Shown here: positions 34,623 to 42,698 of the stretch, piece after piece | Layout of the letters: each line of letters starts with the position of its first letter | Numbering within the stretch: position 1 is the first letter of the stretch | From: CAZYJR01 sp964647905 | Lineage (GTDB): Bacteria > Desulfobacterota > DSM-4660 > Desulfatiglandales > HGW-15 | Reading direction: 5' to 3' | DNA: 64,000 nucleotides | Assembly: GCA_964647905.1 (NCBI GenBank) | Contig: CAZYJR010000012.1 | Span: 39,688 to 103,687, forward strand | Position numbers and translations under genes: made by a program | Notes under the pieces: model-generated | Database searches by the model: none | The model's input: only the letters and a program-made list of their open reading frames with translations | What the model was told of the DNA's origin: nothing

Positions 34623-34651
34623 CTCATAGGTACAACAATCCCCTATGTCAA
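34623..34651 (-). promoter_or_regulatory. sigma-70-type promoter for the XRE-cupin/TRAP genes
   Basis: Minus strand: perfect -35 TTGACA, 17-bp spacer, -10 TATGAG (4/6). Start predicted near 34616, about 65 nt before the regulator ATG. Confidence 0.65.
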
Positions 34652-34685
34652 GGCAAAAATCCGTTTCGCTCCTGCTCCGGCCTCT

Positions 34686-34714
34686 TTGACATATTCCTAG
34701 GGTGAGGGTATGCT
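34686..34714 (+). promoter_or_regulatory. sigma-70-type promoter for the SBF-like transporter
   Basis: TTGACA, 17-bp spacer, TATGCT, with start near 34722 and the GTG at 34752. It is divergent from the regulator promoter, with 34 bp between the two -35 boxes. Confidence 0.65.
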
Positions 34715-34751
34715 TTGCTAATATTATTGGAATGTTGCGGAGGTTTATAGG

Positions 34752-35741
34752 GTGGCGGACAATCACAGGCTGCCGAGCCTAATAAAGAAGTACTGGTTTC
34801 TCTCGGCCCTTTTTCTGGTCTCGATAATTACGGTGGTGGACGCAACCGGCACGGTGGCGGGCCTGGGGAGGTGGGTGAAGGTGCATTACGGAGCCGATCT
34901 GGTAATCGCGCTCATCTTCTTCGGCTCCGGGCTCATACTTCAACCCGAAGAAATGAGGGCCGGGGTGCGGGATGCCAAAGGGACCGTGCTCAGCCTGGTT
35001 ATGATCTTCGTGGTCTCTCCGCTGGCGGCCGTGGTGATCTCCTTATCCCCCCTGCCTCTGGATCCCGGTACCAGGATAGGGCTCTTTCTGGTGGCGGTGA
35101 TGCCCACGACCCTTACCAGCGGAGTGGTCATGGCGGGTGCTGCGGGTGGGAATATGGCTCATGCCTTATTGGTGACTCTCTTGGCAAACAGCCTGGGTGT
35201 GGTGACCGTACCGTTCTCCCTCACTCTGCTCCTGGGCGTGGAGGGGGGAACGGGGGAGGTGGGAATCGACAAGCTTCGGCTCATGGGCCAGATCGGCCTG
35301 CTGGTGCTGCTGCCTTTGTTCCTTGCGCTCTTCTTGAGATTGAAGGGGCGGGGGGTCGCCGGAAGTCTCAGCAAGGGGATCCCTGTGGTCAATCAGGTCC
35401 TTGTGCTGGCCATTGTCTGGATCGCGCTCTCAGGGGCGAGAGGGACGGTCCTCAAAGGGGCCCCGGATATGGTGGAGATCGTTTGGCTCTCTGTCCTCTT
35501 CCACGGGCTCCTGTGGCTTGCGGCCTTCCTCCTGTCGAGGGTCTTCAGCCTGGGTCCCGGGAGCAGAGAGAGCGTCGTCTTCATGGGCGGCCAGAAGACC
35601 CTGCCTCTCTCAGTCCTGCTTCAAATGAGATTCTTTCCCGACTGCGGCCTGGCACTGGCATTCTGTGTGGTCCATCACGTGATCCACTTGATGATGGACG
35701 GCTACCTCGTGGCCAGACTGAGTAGAGCAAAACAATATTGA
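34752..35741 (+). CDS. bile acid:sodium symporter-like (SBF/YfeH) transporter
   Basis: 329 residues with about ten membrane segments. MPTTLTSGVVMAGAAGGN in the middle resembles the crossover motif of the BASS fold, and FMGGQKTLPLSVLLQMRFF is typical of the YfeH-like SBF subfamily. Members carry organic anions with sodium. GTG start downstream of a good promoter. Being divergent from the XRE-cupin gene, it may be controlled by the same regulator and carry a related acid. Confidence 0.82.
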   Translation: MADNHRLPSLIKKYWFLSALFLVSIITVVDATGTVAGLGRWVKVHYGADLVIALIFFGSGLILQPEEMRAGVRDAKGTVLSLVMIFVVSPLAAVVISLSPLPLDPGTRIGLFLVAVMPTTLTSGVVMAGAAGGNMAHALLVTLLANSLGVVTVPFSLTLLLGVEGGTGEVGIDKLRLMGQIGLLVLLPLFLALFLRLKGRGVAGSLSKGIPVVNQVLVLAIVWIALSGARGTVLKGAPDMVEIVWLSVLFHGLLWLAAFLLSRVFSLGPGSRESVVFMGGQKTLPLSVLLQMRFFPDCGLALAFCVVHHVIHLMMDGYLVARLSRAKQY

Positions 35742-35791
35742 CTGGGGTGCATTCAGCCGCGCGACCCTCCAACTGGCGGGGAAGCGGGCCC

Positions 35792-35812
35792 CGGGGGCGG
35801 GTCGGGCCCCCG
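35792..35812. terminator. hairpin between convergent genes
   Basis: CGGGGGC, GGGTCGG loop, GCCCCCG in the 104-bp gap between the SBF-like transporter and the acyl-CoA ligase. Without a U-tract it could still block both transcripts. Confidence 0.45.
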
Positions 35813-35845
35813 ACTCATGCCCCGGGGCTTCGTGATCCCGTCTGC

Positions 35846-37345
35846 CTATTCCGGGCTCGGGGCGCGGAGCTCCCTCTTGAGTATCTTGCCCTGGGGGGAC
35901 TTGGGCAGGGCGCGCTCGAAGATCACCCTCTTGGGCGCCTTGTAGGAGGCCATGCGCTGCTTGCAGAAGTCTATGAGGTGCGCTTCGTCCACACTGGCCC
36001 CTCCCCTGACCTGAACGAAGGCCGTCACGCACTCGCCGTATTCAGGGTGCTCCAGTCCCACAACCGCGCATTCTTCCACCGCTTCGTGCGTGTAGAGGAC
36101 CTCTTCGACCTCCCTGGGATAGACGTTCAGGCCGCCGCTGATTATCATGTCCTTCACCCGGTCCACGATATAGAGGTAGCCTTCTTGGTCCATGCGGCCG
36201 ATGTCGCCTGACTTGAGCCAGCCGTCCTGCATGGCCGAGGCGGTCTCCTCCGGCCGGCCGAAGTAGCCTTTCATCACGTTCGGCCCCCGGACCTGGACCT
36301 CCCCGGTCTCGTCCGGGCCCACCTCGCCTCCTTCGGCGCCCACAAGCCTCACCTCCACCATCCCGGCCGGAGTGCCCACGGATCCCGCCTTGTGGCGGTA
36401 CATGTGGTTGAAGGTGGTGAGAGAGGAGGTCTCGGTCATGCCGTATGCCTCGTATATGTCCAGCCCGAAGGTCTCTTTCCAGCGCCGCACCACTTCGTAG
36501 GGCATGCTGGTGGCCGCGGAGAAGGAGTACCGGACCGGCCTGAGATACGGGTGGGATTCGGGGTTGTTCAGGAAGCGGATGTAGACCGTGGGAACCGCAT
36601 AGAGCCTGGTGACGCCGTTCTCGGATATGGACGCCAGGATCTCGTCCATGTCGAATGAACGGTGCAGGGCCACTGCGGCGCAGGCATAGAAGGATGCGTT
36701 CATGATATGATTGCCGGCAAAGACGTGATTCAAGGGCATGAAGCAAAGCCCTACGTCACGGTGGCCGGTGCCTTCGTGATAGCAGACGTTCTGGGCTGTG
36801 TAGAGGAGATTCTGGTGGGTGAGCATCGCCCCCTTGGGGATCCCGGTGGTCCCGCCCGTATAGAGGATCACGCAGGCATCGTCCGGTGCGCATCTTACCG
36901 GGTTGAAGTCCACCGGCTCCTCCGGGGGGCTCTCCCAAAGGGAGGAGAGCACCTCGTCCTCCTCAATGACCAGGGTTTCAAATGACTGCCCGCTTCCGGC
37001 TTCAACCGGGATGTGGCGGACAAGCCCCTCGGTGGTGATCACCATCGAGGGGCGGGAGTCGCCTAGGAGATGGTTTAGCTCGGAGCTCCTATAGGCGGAG
37101 CTTATGCAGACCACGGTCGCTCCGAGCCTCACCGCCCCATAATATGCGATGATCCACTCGGGCCGGTTCTCGGCGTAGAGGGCCACCCTGTCCCCCGCTT
37201 TGACCCCCATATCCCGGAGATGGAGCGCCGCGCGGCTCACCGCACGGTCCAGTTCCCGGTAGGAAAAGGTCCTGCCCTGATAGATCAGGGCCGTCTTTTC
37301 GGCAAAGTATCGGGCTCCTCTGGTGATCGTCTCTGAAAGATTCAT
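35846..37345 (-). CDS. acyl-CoA ligase, AMP-forming
   Basis: 499-residue adenylate-forming enzyme that activates a carboxylic acid with ATP and CoA in the cytoplasm. The P-loop-like signature ILYTGGTTGIPKGAM (about 165-180), YGMTETS and the hinge SGDIGRMDQEGYLYIVDRVKDMII are intact, and the catalytic lysine lies in SPQGKILKRELR near the C terminus. Closest in style to medium/long-chain fatty-acid or aromatic acid CoA ligases; the exact substrate is not readable. The carboxymuconolactone-decarboxylase-like gene lies upstream on the same strand. Confidence 0.9.
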   Translation of the reverse strand: MNLSETITRGARYFAEKTALIYQGRTFSYRELDRAVSRAALHLRDMGVKAGDRVALYAENRPEWIIAYYGAVRLGATVVCISSAYRSSELNHLLGDSRPSMVITTEGLVRHIPVEAGSGQSFETLVIEEDEVLSSLWESPPEEPVDFNPVRCAPDDACVILYTGGTTGIPKGAMLTHQNLLYTAQNVCYHEGTGHRDVGLCFMPLNHVFAGNHIMNASFYACAAVALHRSFDMDEILASISENGVTRLYAVPTVYIRFLNNPESHPYLRPVRYSFSAATSMPYEVVRRWKETFGLDIYEAYGMTETSSLTTFNHMYRHKAGSVGTPAGMVEVRLVGAEGGEVGPDETGEVQVRGPNVMKGYFGRPEETASAMQDGWLKSGDIGRMDQEGYLYIVDRVKDMIISGGLNVYPREVEEVLYTHEAVEECAVVGLEHPEYGECVTAFVQVRGGASVDEAHLIDFCKQRMASYKAPKRVIFERALPKSPQGKILKRELRAPSPE

Positions 37346-37495
37346 GGCTTTCTCCCTTGTAAATCAGCCGGGCCGGTCCCGGCCCAGTCGCACTGATCGC
37401 CCTCGAGGCGGCCTCACCGCCGGATACATCTCCATAAGAAACCGGGTCTTGAGCGCTTGTCTCAGGCAGGTACCATCGCCCGGGAGGGTTGTCCT

Positions 37496-37906
37496 CTAAG
37501 CGCCGCCGCTCTCCTGGAGAGGCCACTCGCCCCGCTCCTCCAGCACCTCGCGGAAGGCCTGGAGGGCCTCGTTTACCGCGGGCATTCCGCCGTAGGTGGA
37601 TAGCTGGAAAAAGACCTCGGCTATCTTGCGGGGGTCGCATCCCACGTTGAGCGCCCCGTTTATGTGGAGCTTGAGCTCATCCGTGGCCCTGAGGGCGGAG
37701 AGCATGGCGCAGGCGGCCATCTGTCGTTCCGGCAAAGAGAGTACTTCACGGGAGTAAAGATTCCCGGTGATGTGCATGGAGAGGTCGTTTGCCAGATCCC
37801 GGTCGAACGCCTTCCAAGTGAGATAGGGCGGGTCCATCTTGATGCCCTTGCCGAAGAGCCTCTTGGCCGTCTCCTTTGTCCGCTTCTTCAGTTCCTCTCT
37901 GTCCAT
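37496..37906 (-). CDS. carboxymuconolactone decarboxylase family protein
   Basis: 136 residues, all-helical. AACAMLSALRATDELKLHINGALNVGCDPRKIAEVFFQLSTYGGMPAVNEALQAF matches PcaC-like CMD proteins. It lacks the CxxC of AhpD peroxidase-type members, so a lyase or unknown role is more likely. The ATG at 37906 follows GAGGAGAAG; an upstream in-frame start is less likely. Between this gene and the sensor-like gene (37907-38129) I see only a 38-codon ORF of doubtful reality. Confidence 0.85.
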   Translation of the reverse strand: MDREELKKRTKETAKRLFGKGIKMDPPYLTWKAFDRDLANDLSMHITGNLYSREVLSLPERQMAACAMLSALRATDELKLHINGALNVGCDPRKIAEVFFQLSTYGGMPAVNEALQAFREVLEERGEWPLQESGGA

Positions 37907-38129
37907 GACGGTTCTTCTCCTCCTCTGACAGGAAACTGTTTGTCGATTGCACACCTTCTATTGCCGGGTCCTATTGTCCCAAAGCGGTCTTTGATATCTC
38001 CTTGATCCCGGCCGGTCTTATCCGATGCTCCGCTATGGGGTCAAGGCTCATCAGCCCCTCCTCGGGTGTGGCGGCCGCGTCGTTCATGCCTTATCCCCAT
38101 ATCGAGCCCTCTCCATGGGAATCCCCGGG

Positions 38130-38696
38130 TCATACGGACATGCGTCTGGCAAAGAAAAAGGAAATCCCCACGGCAACCAAGGGGGCGAGATAAAGCGCCA
38201 GCGAAACCAGCACCATGACCTCGTCTTTGACCGCCTCGACTTTTTGCGCGGGCATTGCGACCCTAAGGACCCTCTGGCCGTCGGGGAGGAGCCTGGCTGC
38301 GTATACCATGTCCATTTCCATGGTATTGCTGTATCTTACCGCCGTTCCTATTCCCTTTTCCAGGGCCTTTTTCACCTCCGGCCTCTCGCCGTGGTTGTCC
38401 AGACCGGCCGCGGCCCGGTCGGATTCCCCCAGGACCTCTCCGGCCCGCCCGATGATGGTCACGCGGACCCCTGCAGTGACTTGATATTCGCGGCAGAAGG
38501 CGTCAAGGGAGTCCGGGTCGCGCCCCTCCGGTACGATGCGAGCCAGCACGCGGCTCAGGGTCATCACCTCGGCCTGGATGTGCCGGGTGAGGGTCTCCTG
38601 GAGGGCGGCCTGCAAGGCGACCCCCCCTGCGGCCATGCAGACCAAGAGCACGACGGTATAGGCGAGATACAGCTTCCATATATGGTTCCAGCGCAT
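38130..38696 (-). CDS. PhoR-like membrane sensor region lacking a kinase domain
   Basis: 188 residues: a membrane segment (about 8-30), an extracytoplasmic domain of about 130 residues with GVRVTIIGRAGEVLGESD and RPEVKKALEKGIGTAVRYSNTM, and a second membrane segment (about 160-182) ending in FFFARRMSV and a stop. This is the N-terminal architecture of PhoR-type histidine kinases, where ARRM is followed by HAMP, PAS and kinase domains. None of these exists in the roughly 220 bp before the next gene in any frame. It is either a truncated kinase or a stand-alone sensor. It follows the Pit phosphate permease on the same strand. Confidence 0.75.
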   Translation of the reverse strand: MRWNHIWKLYLAYTVVLLVCMAAGGVALQAALQETLTRHIQAEVMTLSRVLARIVPEGRDPDSLDAFCREYQVTAGVRVTIIGRAGEVLGESDRAAAGLDNHGERPEVKKALEKGIGTAVRYSNTMEMDMVYAARLLPDGQRVLRVAMPAQKVEAVKDEVMVLVSLALYLAPLVAVGISFFFARRMSV

Positions 38697-38740
38697 ACGG
38701 CCTCCAGCTTGATTTCACTCTCATGCGGCCCGCATCCTCC

Positions 38741-39688
38741 CTACTCGATCCAGCGGGCCGCTGTCAAAAAGAGCCAGGTGAGCACTCCGGCCGATACCGG
38801 AGTCAGCAGCCAGCCCGCCCCGATGCGCAAGAGCATCTTGGGGCTTACGGTCCTGACATCGCCCACGATGCCCACACCGACCACCGCTCCCACTATGGCC
38901 TGGGAAGAGGACACCGGGATACCCACCTGGGTGAAGATGTGAAGGGTAAGCCCTCCGGCCAGCACGGTGACGAATGCAGTGAAAGGATCCAGAGGCGCTA
39001 TTCCCTTTCCCACCGTCATCATCACCCGCTTGCTGTAGGTAAGCACCCCGAGCGCAATGCTCAATCCGCCTATGAGTCCGGCCCAATCCGGGCTCAAGAG
39101 GCCGGAGCCCACATATACACCGGTCACATTGGCCACGTTGTTGGAGCCCAGGGTGTAAGAGCCGTAGCAGCCCGAGAACAGGATGCCCAGGTAGTACAGC
39201 CGGTTCCGGCGGGTGAGGCCGAGAGGAAGGCGGCCCATCAGATGGGAGAGCGCCCGGTGCAGGATGTAGCCCAGGACAAGCCCGCTTATCGGAGTGAATA
39301 CCCAACAGGTGACTATCTTGAAAAGACGGGAAAAGTCAGCCGAGCCCGCGAGCAACCCCACTGCCAGGATCGCTCCTATTATGGCGTGTGAGGACGAGGC
39401 GGGCACGGCGCACAGCGTCATCAAGGTCATAGTGAGCGCAGCGGCCAGAGCGCAGAAGAAGGCCTCCAGAGGGATAAGCCTGGAGAGATTGCTCATCACC
39501 TGCATGCACTTGGGGCCTTCAAGCACGGCCCCCAGGACTACGAAGAGGGCGGTGAGCCAAATCGCGGTCCTATAGCTGATGGTTCCAGTGGCGACACCGG
39601 TACCGAAGATGTTTGCAGAATCGTTTGCACCCAGGCTCCAGCCCAGGAAACCACCGCTTAAGATCTTCCACATGATTCCCAGAGTCAA
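38741..39688 (-). CDS. pit: inorganic phosphate transporter, PiT family
   Basis: 315-residue membrane permease. The duplicated PiT signature is visible as GWSLGANDSANIFGTGVATG near the N terminus and GSNNVANVTGVYVGSGL about 165 residues later. It takes up phosphate, usually as a metal-phosphate complex or with sodium. Thirty bases downstream of the DUF47 gene; these two families commonly form a pair in which DUF47 regulates the permease. Confidence 0.93.
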   Translation of the reverse strand: MTLGIMWKILSGGFLGWSLGANDSANIFGTGVATGTISYRTAIWLTALFVVLGAVLEGPKCMQVMSNLSRLIPLEAFFCALAAALTMTLMTLCAVPASSSHAIIGAILAVGLLAGSADFSRLFKIVTCWVFTPISGLVLGYILHRALSHLMGRLPLGLTRRNRLYYLGILFSGCYGSYTLGSNNVANVTGVYVGSGLLSPDWAGLIGGLSIALGVLTYSKRVMMTVGKGIAPLDPFTAFVTVLAGGLTLHIFTQVGIPVSSSQAIVGAVVGVGIVGDVRTVSPKMLLRIGAGWLLTPVSAGVLTWLFLTAARWIE

Positions 39689-39718
39689 TCGGACCGCCGG
39701 CCGGCCGGTCCTCCACCG

Positions 39719-40348
39719 CTATTTGGTTATGGCTGCGATGATTCCCAGGTGGTCGCTTGCATCTTCTATGGTGTCGCTCACCGCGCACAGGTGGGACAGA
39801 AAATCGGCCAGGATCCTGCCTTCCCAAAAGTCTTCTATGCGGACCTCCCTTGCGTCCTGTATCAGGCCGAATTTCATGTCATCGATCCGCTTTTCGTATA
39901 TCCTGATGGCCAGCTTCTTCTCCCGGAGGTCTTCCCCTTTCAGCATGGCCCGGAAGGTTATGTGGAGCATTTCACTCATCTTGCTGTTGAGGAAGGCTAT
40001 CCTGGAAGACTCGCTCCGCAGGGCCTCGGGGAAGGATACGCCGAGATAGCAGGAGGCGGCGTCTTCCAGCCGGTCGAAGACGTGATCCACGATCTCCACG
40101 AACTTGGAGAGCTCCGGCCTCAGGTAGGGGAGAAAGGCCCCCTCATAGATGAGGGATATGATCCTGCGGCGTATGGTATCCGCCTCGCGCTCCAGCTCCT
40201 TTACCCTTCGCATGCACTTTGCGTCGCTCTTTTCAACGGCCTCCAGAAATGCCTCGCAGCCCCGGCACAAGAGACCGATGTGCCGCTCCATGTCCTCCAC
40301 GACCTGCGTTTCCTTGCCTTCCCGGCCCAGGAGTTTCTTAAGAAACAT
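39719..40348 (-). CDS. DUF47 / PhoU-like Pit accessory protein
   Basis: 209 residues, predicted all-helical (IVEDMERHIGLLCRGCEAFLEAVEKSD, then long amphipathic helices). Matches the DUF47 family of PhoU-like proteins encoded next to Pit permeases. It probably adjusts phosphate uptake at the membrane. It overlaps the CBS gene upstream by 11 bp. Confidence 0.9.
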   Translation of the reverse strand: MFLKKLLGREGKETQVVEDMERHIGLLCRGCEAFLEAVEKSDAKCMRRVKELEREADTIRRRIISLIYEGAFLPYLRPELSKFVEIVDHVFDRLEDAASCYLGVSFPEALRSESSRIAFLNSKMSEMLHITFRAMLKGEDLREKKLAIRIYEKRIDDMKFGLIQDAREVRIEDFWEGRILADFLSHLCAVSDTIEDASDHLGIIAAITK

Positions 40349-40742
40349 CTTCTCCTCTAGCCCTGATTATGAGAGCGGCGGCCATGGCGTCCATGAGCGA
40401 GATGACCCCGATGATCTCCGAGCCGTCACAGATAAAGAGGCGCGCCACATGATTCTCCTCCATCAGTCCTGCCGCATCCAGCAGGGACGTTTCCTTGTCG
40501 ATGCATGCTATGGGGCGGGAGGCGATCTCCGAGACCTTGATCTCGCTGGGATTCTCTCCCTTGGCCAGCACCTTGTAGACAATATCCCTGGCCGTTATGA
40601 CCCCGTCCTTGAGGTCCCCGCCGGGAAACCGCACCAGCAGGGACCTGATCCTGCGGTCCACCATCTTCTCCACCGCGTCGTATACCGTTCGGTCCGCGTC
40701 CACGGATTCCAGCCGGGTGGTCATGAAATCAAAGACCTTCAT
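40338..40742 (-). CDS. tandem CBS-domain protein
   Basis: 134 residues made almost entirely of two CBS domains (one Bateman module): VFDFMTTRLESVDADRTVYDAVEKMV and PIACIDKETSLLDAAGLMEENHVARLFICDGSEIIGVISLMDAM. Such modules bind adenine nucleotides. Its 3' end overlaps the DUF47 gene, so it may tie Pit activity to energy state. First gene of the phosphate block. Confidence 0.9.
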   Translation of the reverse strand: MKVFDFMTTRLESVDADRTVYDAVEKMVDRRIRSLLVRFPGGDLKDGVITARDIVYKVLAKGENPSEIKVSEIASRPIACIDKETSLLDAAGLMEENHVARLFICDGSEIIGVISLMDAMAAALIIRARGEDVS

Positions 40743-40912
40743 CGAGTTCCCTCCGTCTCAAGGGTGATGATCCCTTATACCCCAATCCGTGCAGTGCTTC
40801 AATCAAAGGCTCTTGCGTTGGGGCAAGTCACTTCAAGAGCGAGGGTCGTTGGAGCCGTTCAGAGTCCGAGTTTGTTGATGATCAAGCGGAATTATTAGAA
40901 GCATAGGGCCGC

Positions 40913-40954
40913 AGGCCTCTGTGCATCAATATGCACCTGATTGTGCCGAGGCCT
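40913..40954. other. nested inverted repeat in the 256-bp gap between CBS genes
   Basis: AGGCCTC (40913-40919) and GAGGCCT (40948-40954) enclose GTGCAT-CAAT-ATGCAC (40921-40936). It could be a terminator-like structure or a protein-binding palindrome. The rest of 40743-40998 shows nothing I recognise. Confidence 0.4.
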
Positions 40955-40998
40955 GGGAGAGAGCGGGTACGGGCGGGATAACCGAAATCGTTACATTT

Positions 40999-41679
40999 CT
41001 ACTCGTAGATTTGCCGCCTCTCTTCGCGGTGATCGACTATATACAGGATCTTGGCCTTTTCCCGGAGCTCTTGTTCCAGGTCCTGCAGCTTGAATCGATC
41101 CACTCCGTACATGCGGATATAGCTCTTCCTCAGTCCTTCTGGCACGCCCTCGTAAGAGGTCATTATGCTGGCCAGCCGGCCGCCGTACTTCCTTATGACG
41201 TCGGCCACCTCTTTGATTGATCCCGGCCGGTCCTCCAGCAGGAAAGCGAACTGAATCCCTCTTTTGCTTACGCCTCCAACCGAGATCAGCACCCGGAAGA
41301 GGTCCGTCTGGGTGATCACTCCCACCAGCCCGCCGTCCCTGTCCACGACCGGGGCACCCGAGACCTTGTTCTCCAGCAGGACCTCCGCGGTCTCCTCCAC
41401 GGTGAAATCCTCGGGCACGGTGATCACATTCCTGCTCATTACGTCTTTGACCTTTATCTTGGAGACCAGGTACATGAGCTCATGGATCTCAAGGCTGCTG
41501 GCATCCGAGGCCGAGGCCCTCTTGAGGTCCCTGTCGGTGACCACGCCCACCAGTTTGCCGCCGTCAAGCACCGGCAGCATACGTATCTCGTTTTCCTTCA
41601 ACAGGTCCGCAGCGTGGATTATGCCGTCTTCCGGCTTCACGGTGAAAAGATTTCTGCTCATCCAGTTTCTTACCAGCAT
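40999..41679 (-). CDS. CBS-pair plus ACT-domain protein (copy B)
   Basis: 226 residues: two CBS domains (NWMSRNLFTVKPEDGIIHAADLL; DVMSRNVITVPEDFTVEETAEVLL) then an ACT-like domain (FAFLLEDRPGSIKEVADVIRKYGGRLASIMTSY). AcuB-like architecture that senses nucleotides and possibly amino acids. It is a close paralogue of the gene just upstream (41758-42435); both share VVTDRDLKRASASDA and SGAPVVDRDG. Confidence 0.9.
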   Translation of the reverse strand: MLVRNWMSRNLFTVKPEDGIIHAADLLKENEIRMLPVLDGGKLVGVVTDRDLKRASASDASSLEIHELMYLVSKIKVKDVMSRNVITVPEDFTVEETAEVLLENKVSGAPVVDRDGGLVGVITQTDLFRVLISVGGVSKRGIQFAFLLEDRPGSIKEVADVIRKYGGRLASIMTSYEGVPEGLRKSYIRMYGVDRFKLQDLEQELREKAKILYIVDHREERRQIYE

Positions 41680-41757
41680 TTGAGCACCTCCTTATTTGAG
41701 CATCATTGAACTCCCCTGATTCCTCTCCCTCAATGGTCTCTCTTACATAGAGGGCTA

Positions 41758-42435
41758 TCAGTATATTTCCCTCTTGTTTTCCTTGTGGTCCACCATGTAG
41801 AGGACAGGGGCCTTGTCCTTGAGTTCTCTGGTAAGCTCTGGGAGCCTTTCCCGCTCCACCCCGTACATCCGGATGTAGACTCGTCTGTAGCCCTCGGGTA
41901 TACGTTCGTAGGAGGTCAGTATGCTGGCCATCCTGCCTCCGTACTTCCTGATTATATCCGCCACCTCCTTTATGGATCCCGGCCGGTCCTCCAGTTGGAA
42001 GGCGAACTGGACGCCTTTATGCTTCAGCCCGGTAACAGAGAGCATGGCCCGGAAGAGCTCGTTTTGTGTGATGTTGCCCACCAGTCGCCCGTCGCGGTCC
42101 ACAACGGGTGCCCCGGAGATCTTCTTCTCCAGGAGTATCTCCGCCGTCTCCTCCAGGGTGTAGTCGAAGGGGACGGTGACTGGTGGGCGGCTCATGATGT
42201 CTTTCACCTTGATCCTTGAAAGAACGTATAATAGCTCGTGCACTTCCAGTGTTGTGGCGTCCGAGGCCGAGGCCCGCTTCAGGTCGCGATCGGTTACCAC
42301 TCCCGCGAGCTCCCCGTTCCGCATCACCGGCAGCATCATTATCTCATGCTTTTTCAAGACATTGATGGCGTCGAGCATGGACTCGTTTGCGTCCACGGTG
42401 ATGACTTCTTTTCTCATCCAGTTTTTGACCAGCAT
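41758..42435 (-). CDS. CBS-pair plus ACT-domain protein (copy A)
   Basis: 225 residues with the same CBS-CBS-ACT layout as its neighbour downstream, separated by 78 bp; a tandem duplication is evident. The ATG at 42435 is preferred to upstream starts because GGAGGGAGACGG precedes it and the N terminus (MLVKNWM) then matches the paralogue (MLVRNWM). Upstream, 42436-42698 is GC-rich and holds nothing I recognise. Confidence 0.9.
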   Translation of the reverse strand: MLVKNWMRKEVITVDANESMLDAINVLKKHEIMMLPVMRNGELAGVVTDRDLKRASASDATTLEVHELLYVLSRIKVKDIMSRPPVTVPFDYTLEETAEILLEKKISGAPVVDRDGRLVGNITQNELFRAMLSVTGLKHKGVQFAFQLEDRPGSIKEVADIIRKYGGRMASILTSYERIPEGYRRVYIRMYGVERERLPELTRELKDKAPVLYMVDHKENKREIY

Positions 42436-42698
42436 CCGTCTCCCTCCGGGTTGAACCTCTCGGCTTGGGGTTTCGACCGACTGAATCAACTTACCACGGC
42501 CCGGCTCCCGCATCAAGCCGTGGGCGGGGCTTGGTCTCCTCGACCGGTTTGCGTAGCGGGCCCGAGTCGAATGCGGTCGTCCTTTCGGTCATTGCTGCCG
42601 TTCGCAGGCTCTCCGCCCGGCGGTGGGTGTAGCCGCGCACCCCGCCGGATCGCTTCCCCCGGATTTCACGCTCTATAGCACCAGGAGAGCCGGGGCGA

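Noticed and set aside
37971..38087. 38-codon minus-strand ORF between the CMD-like gene and the sensor-like gene
   Set aside because: No recognisable family and a poorly spaced ribosome binding site. It could be a small gene, but the sequence alone does not support it.
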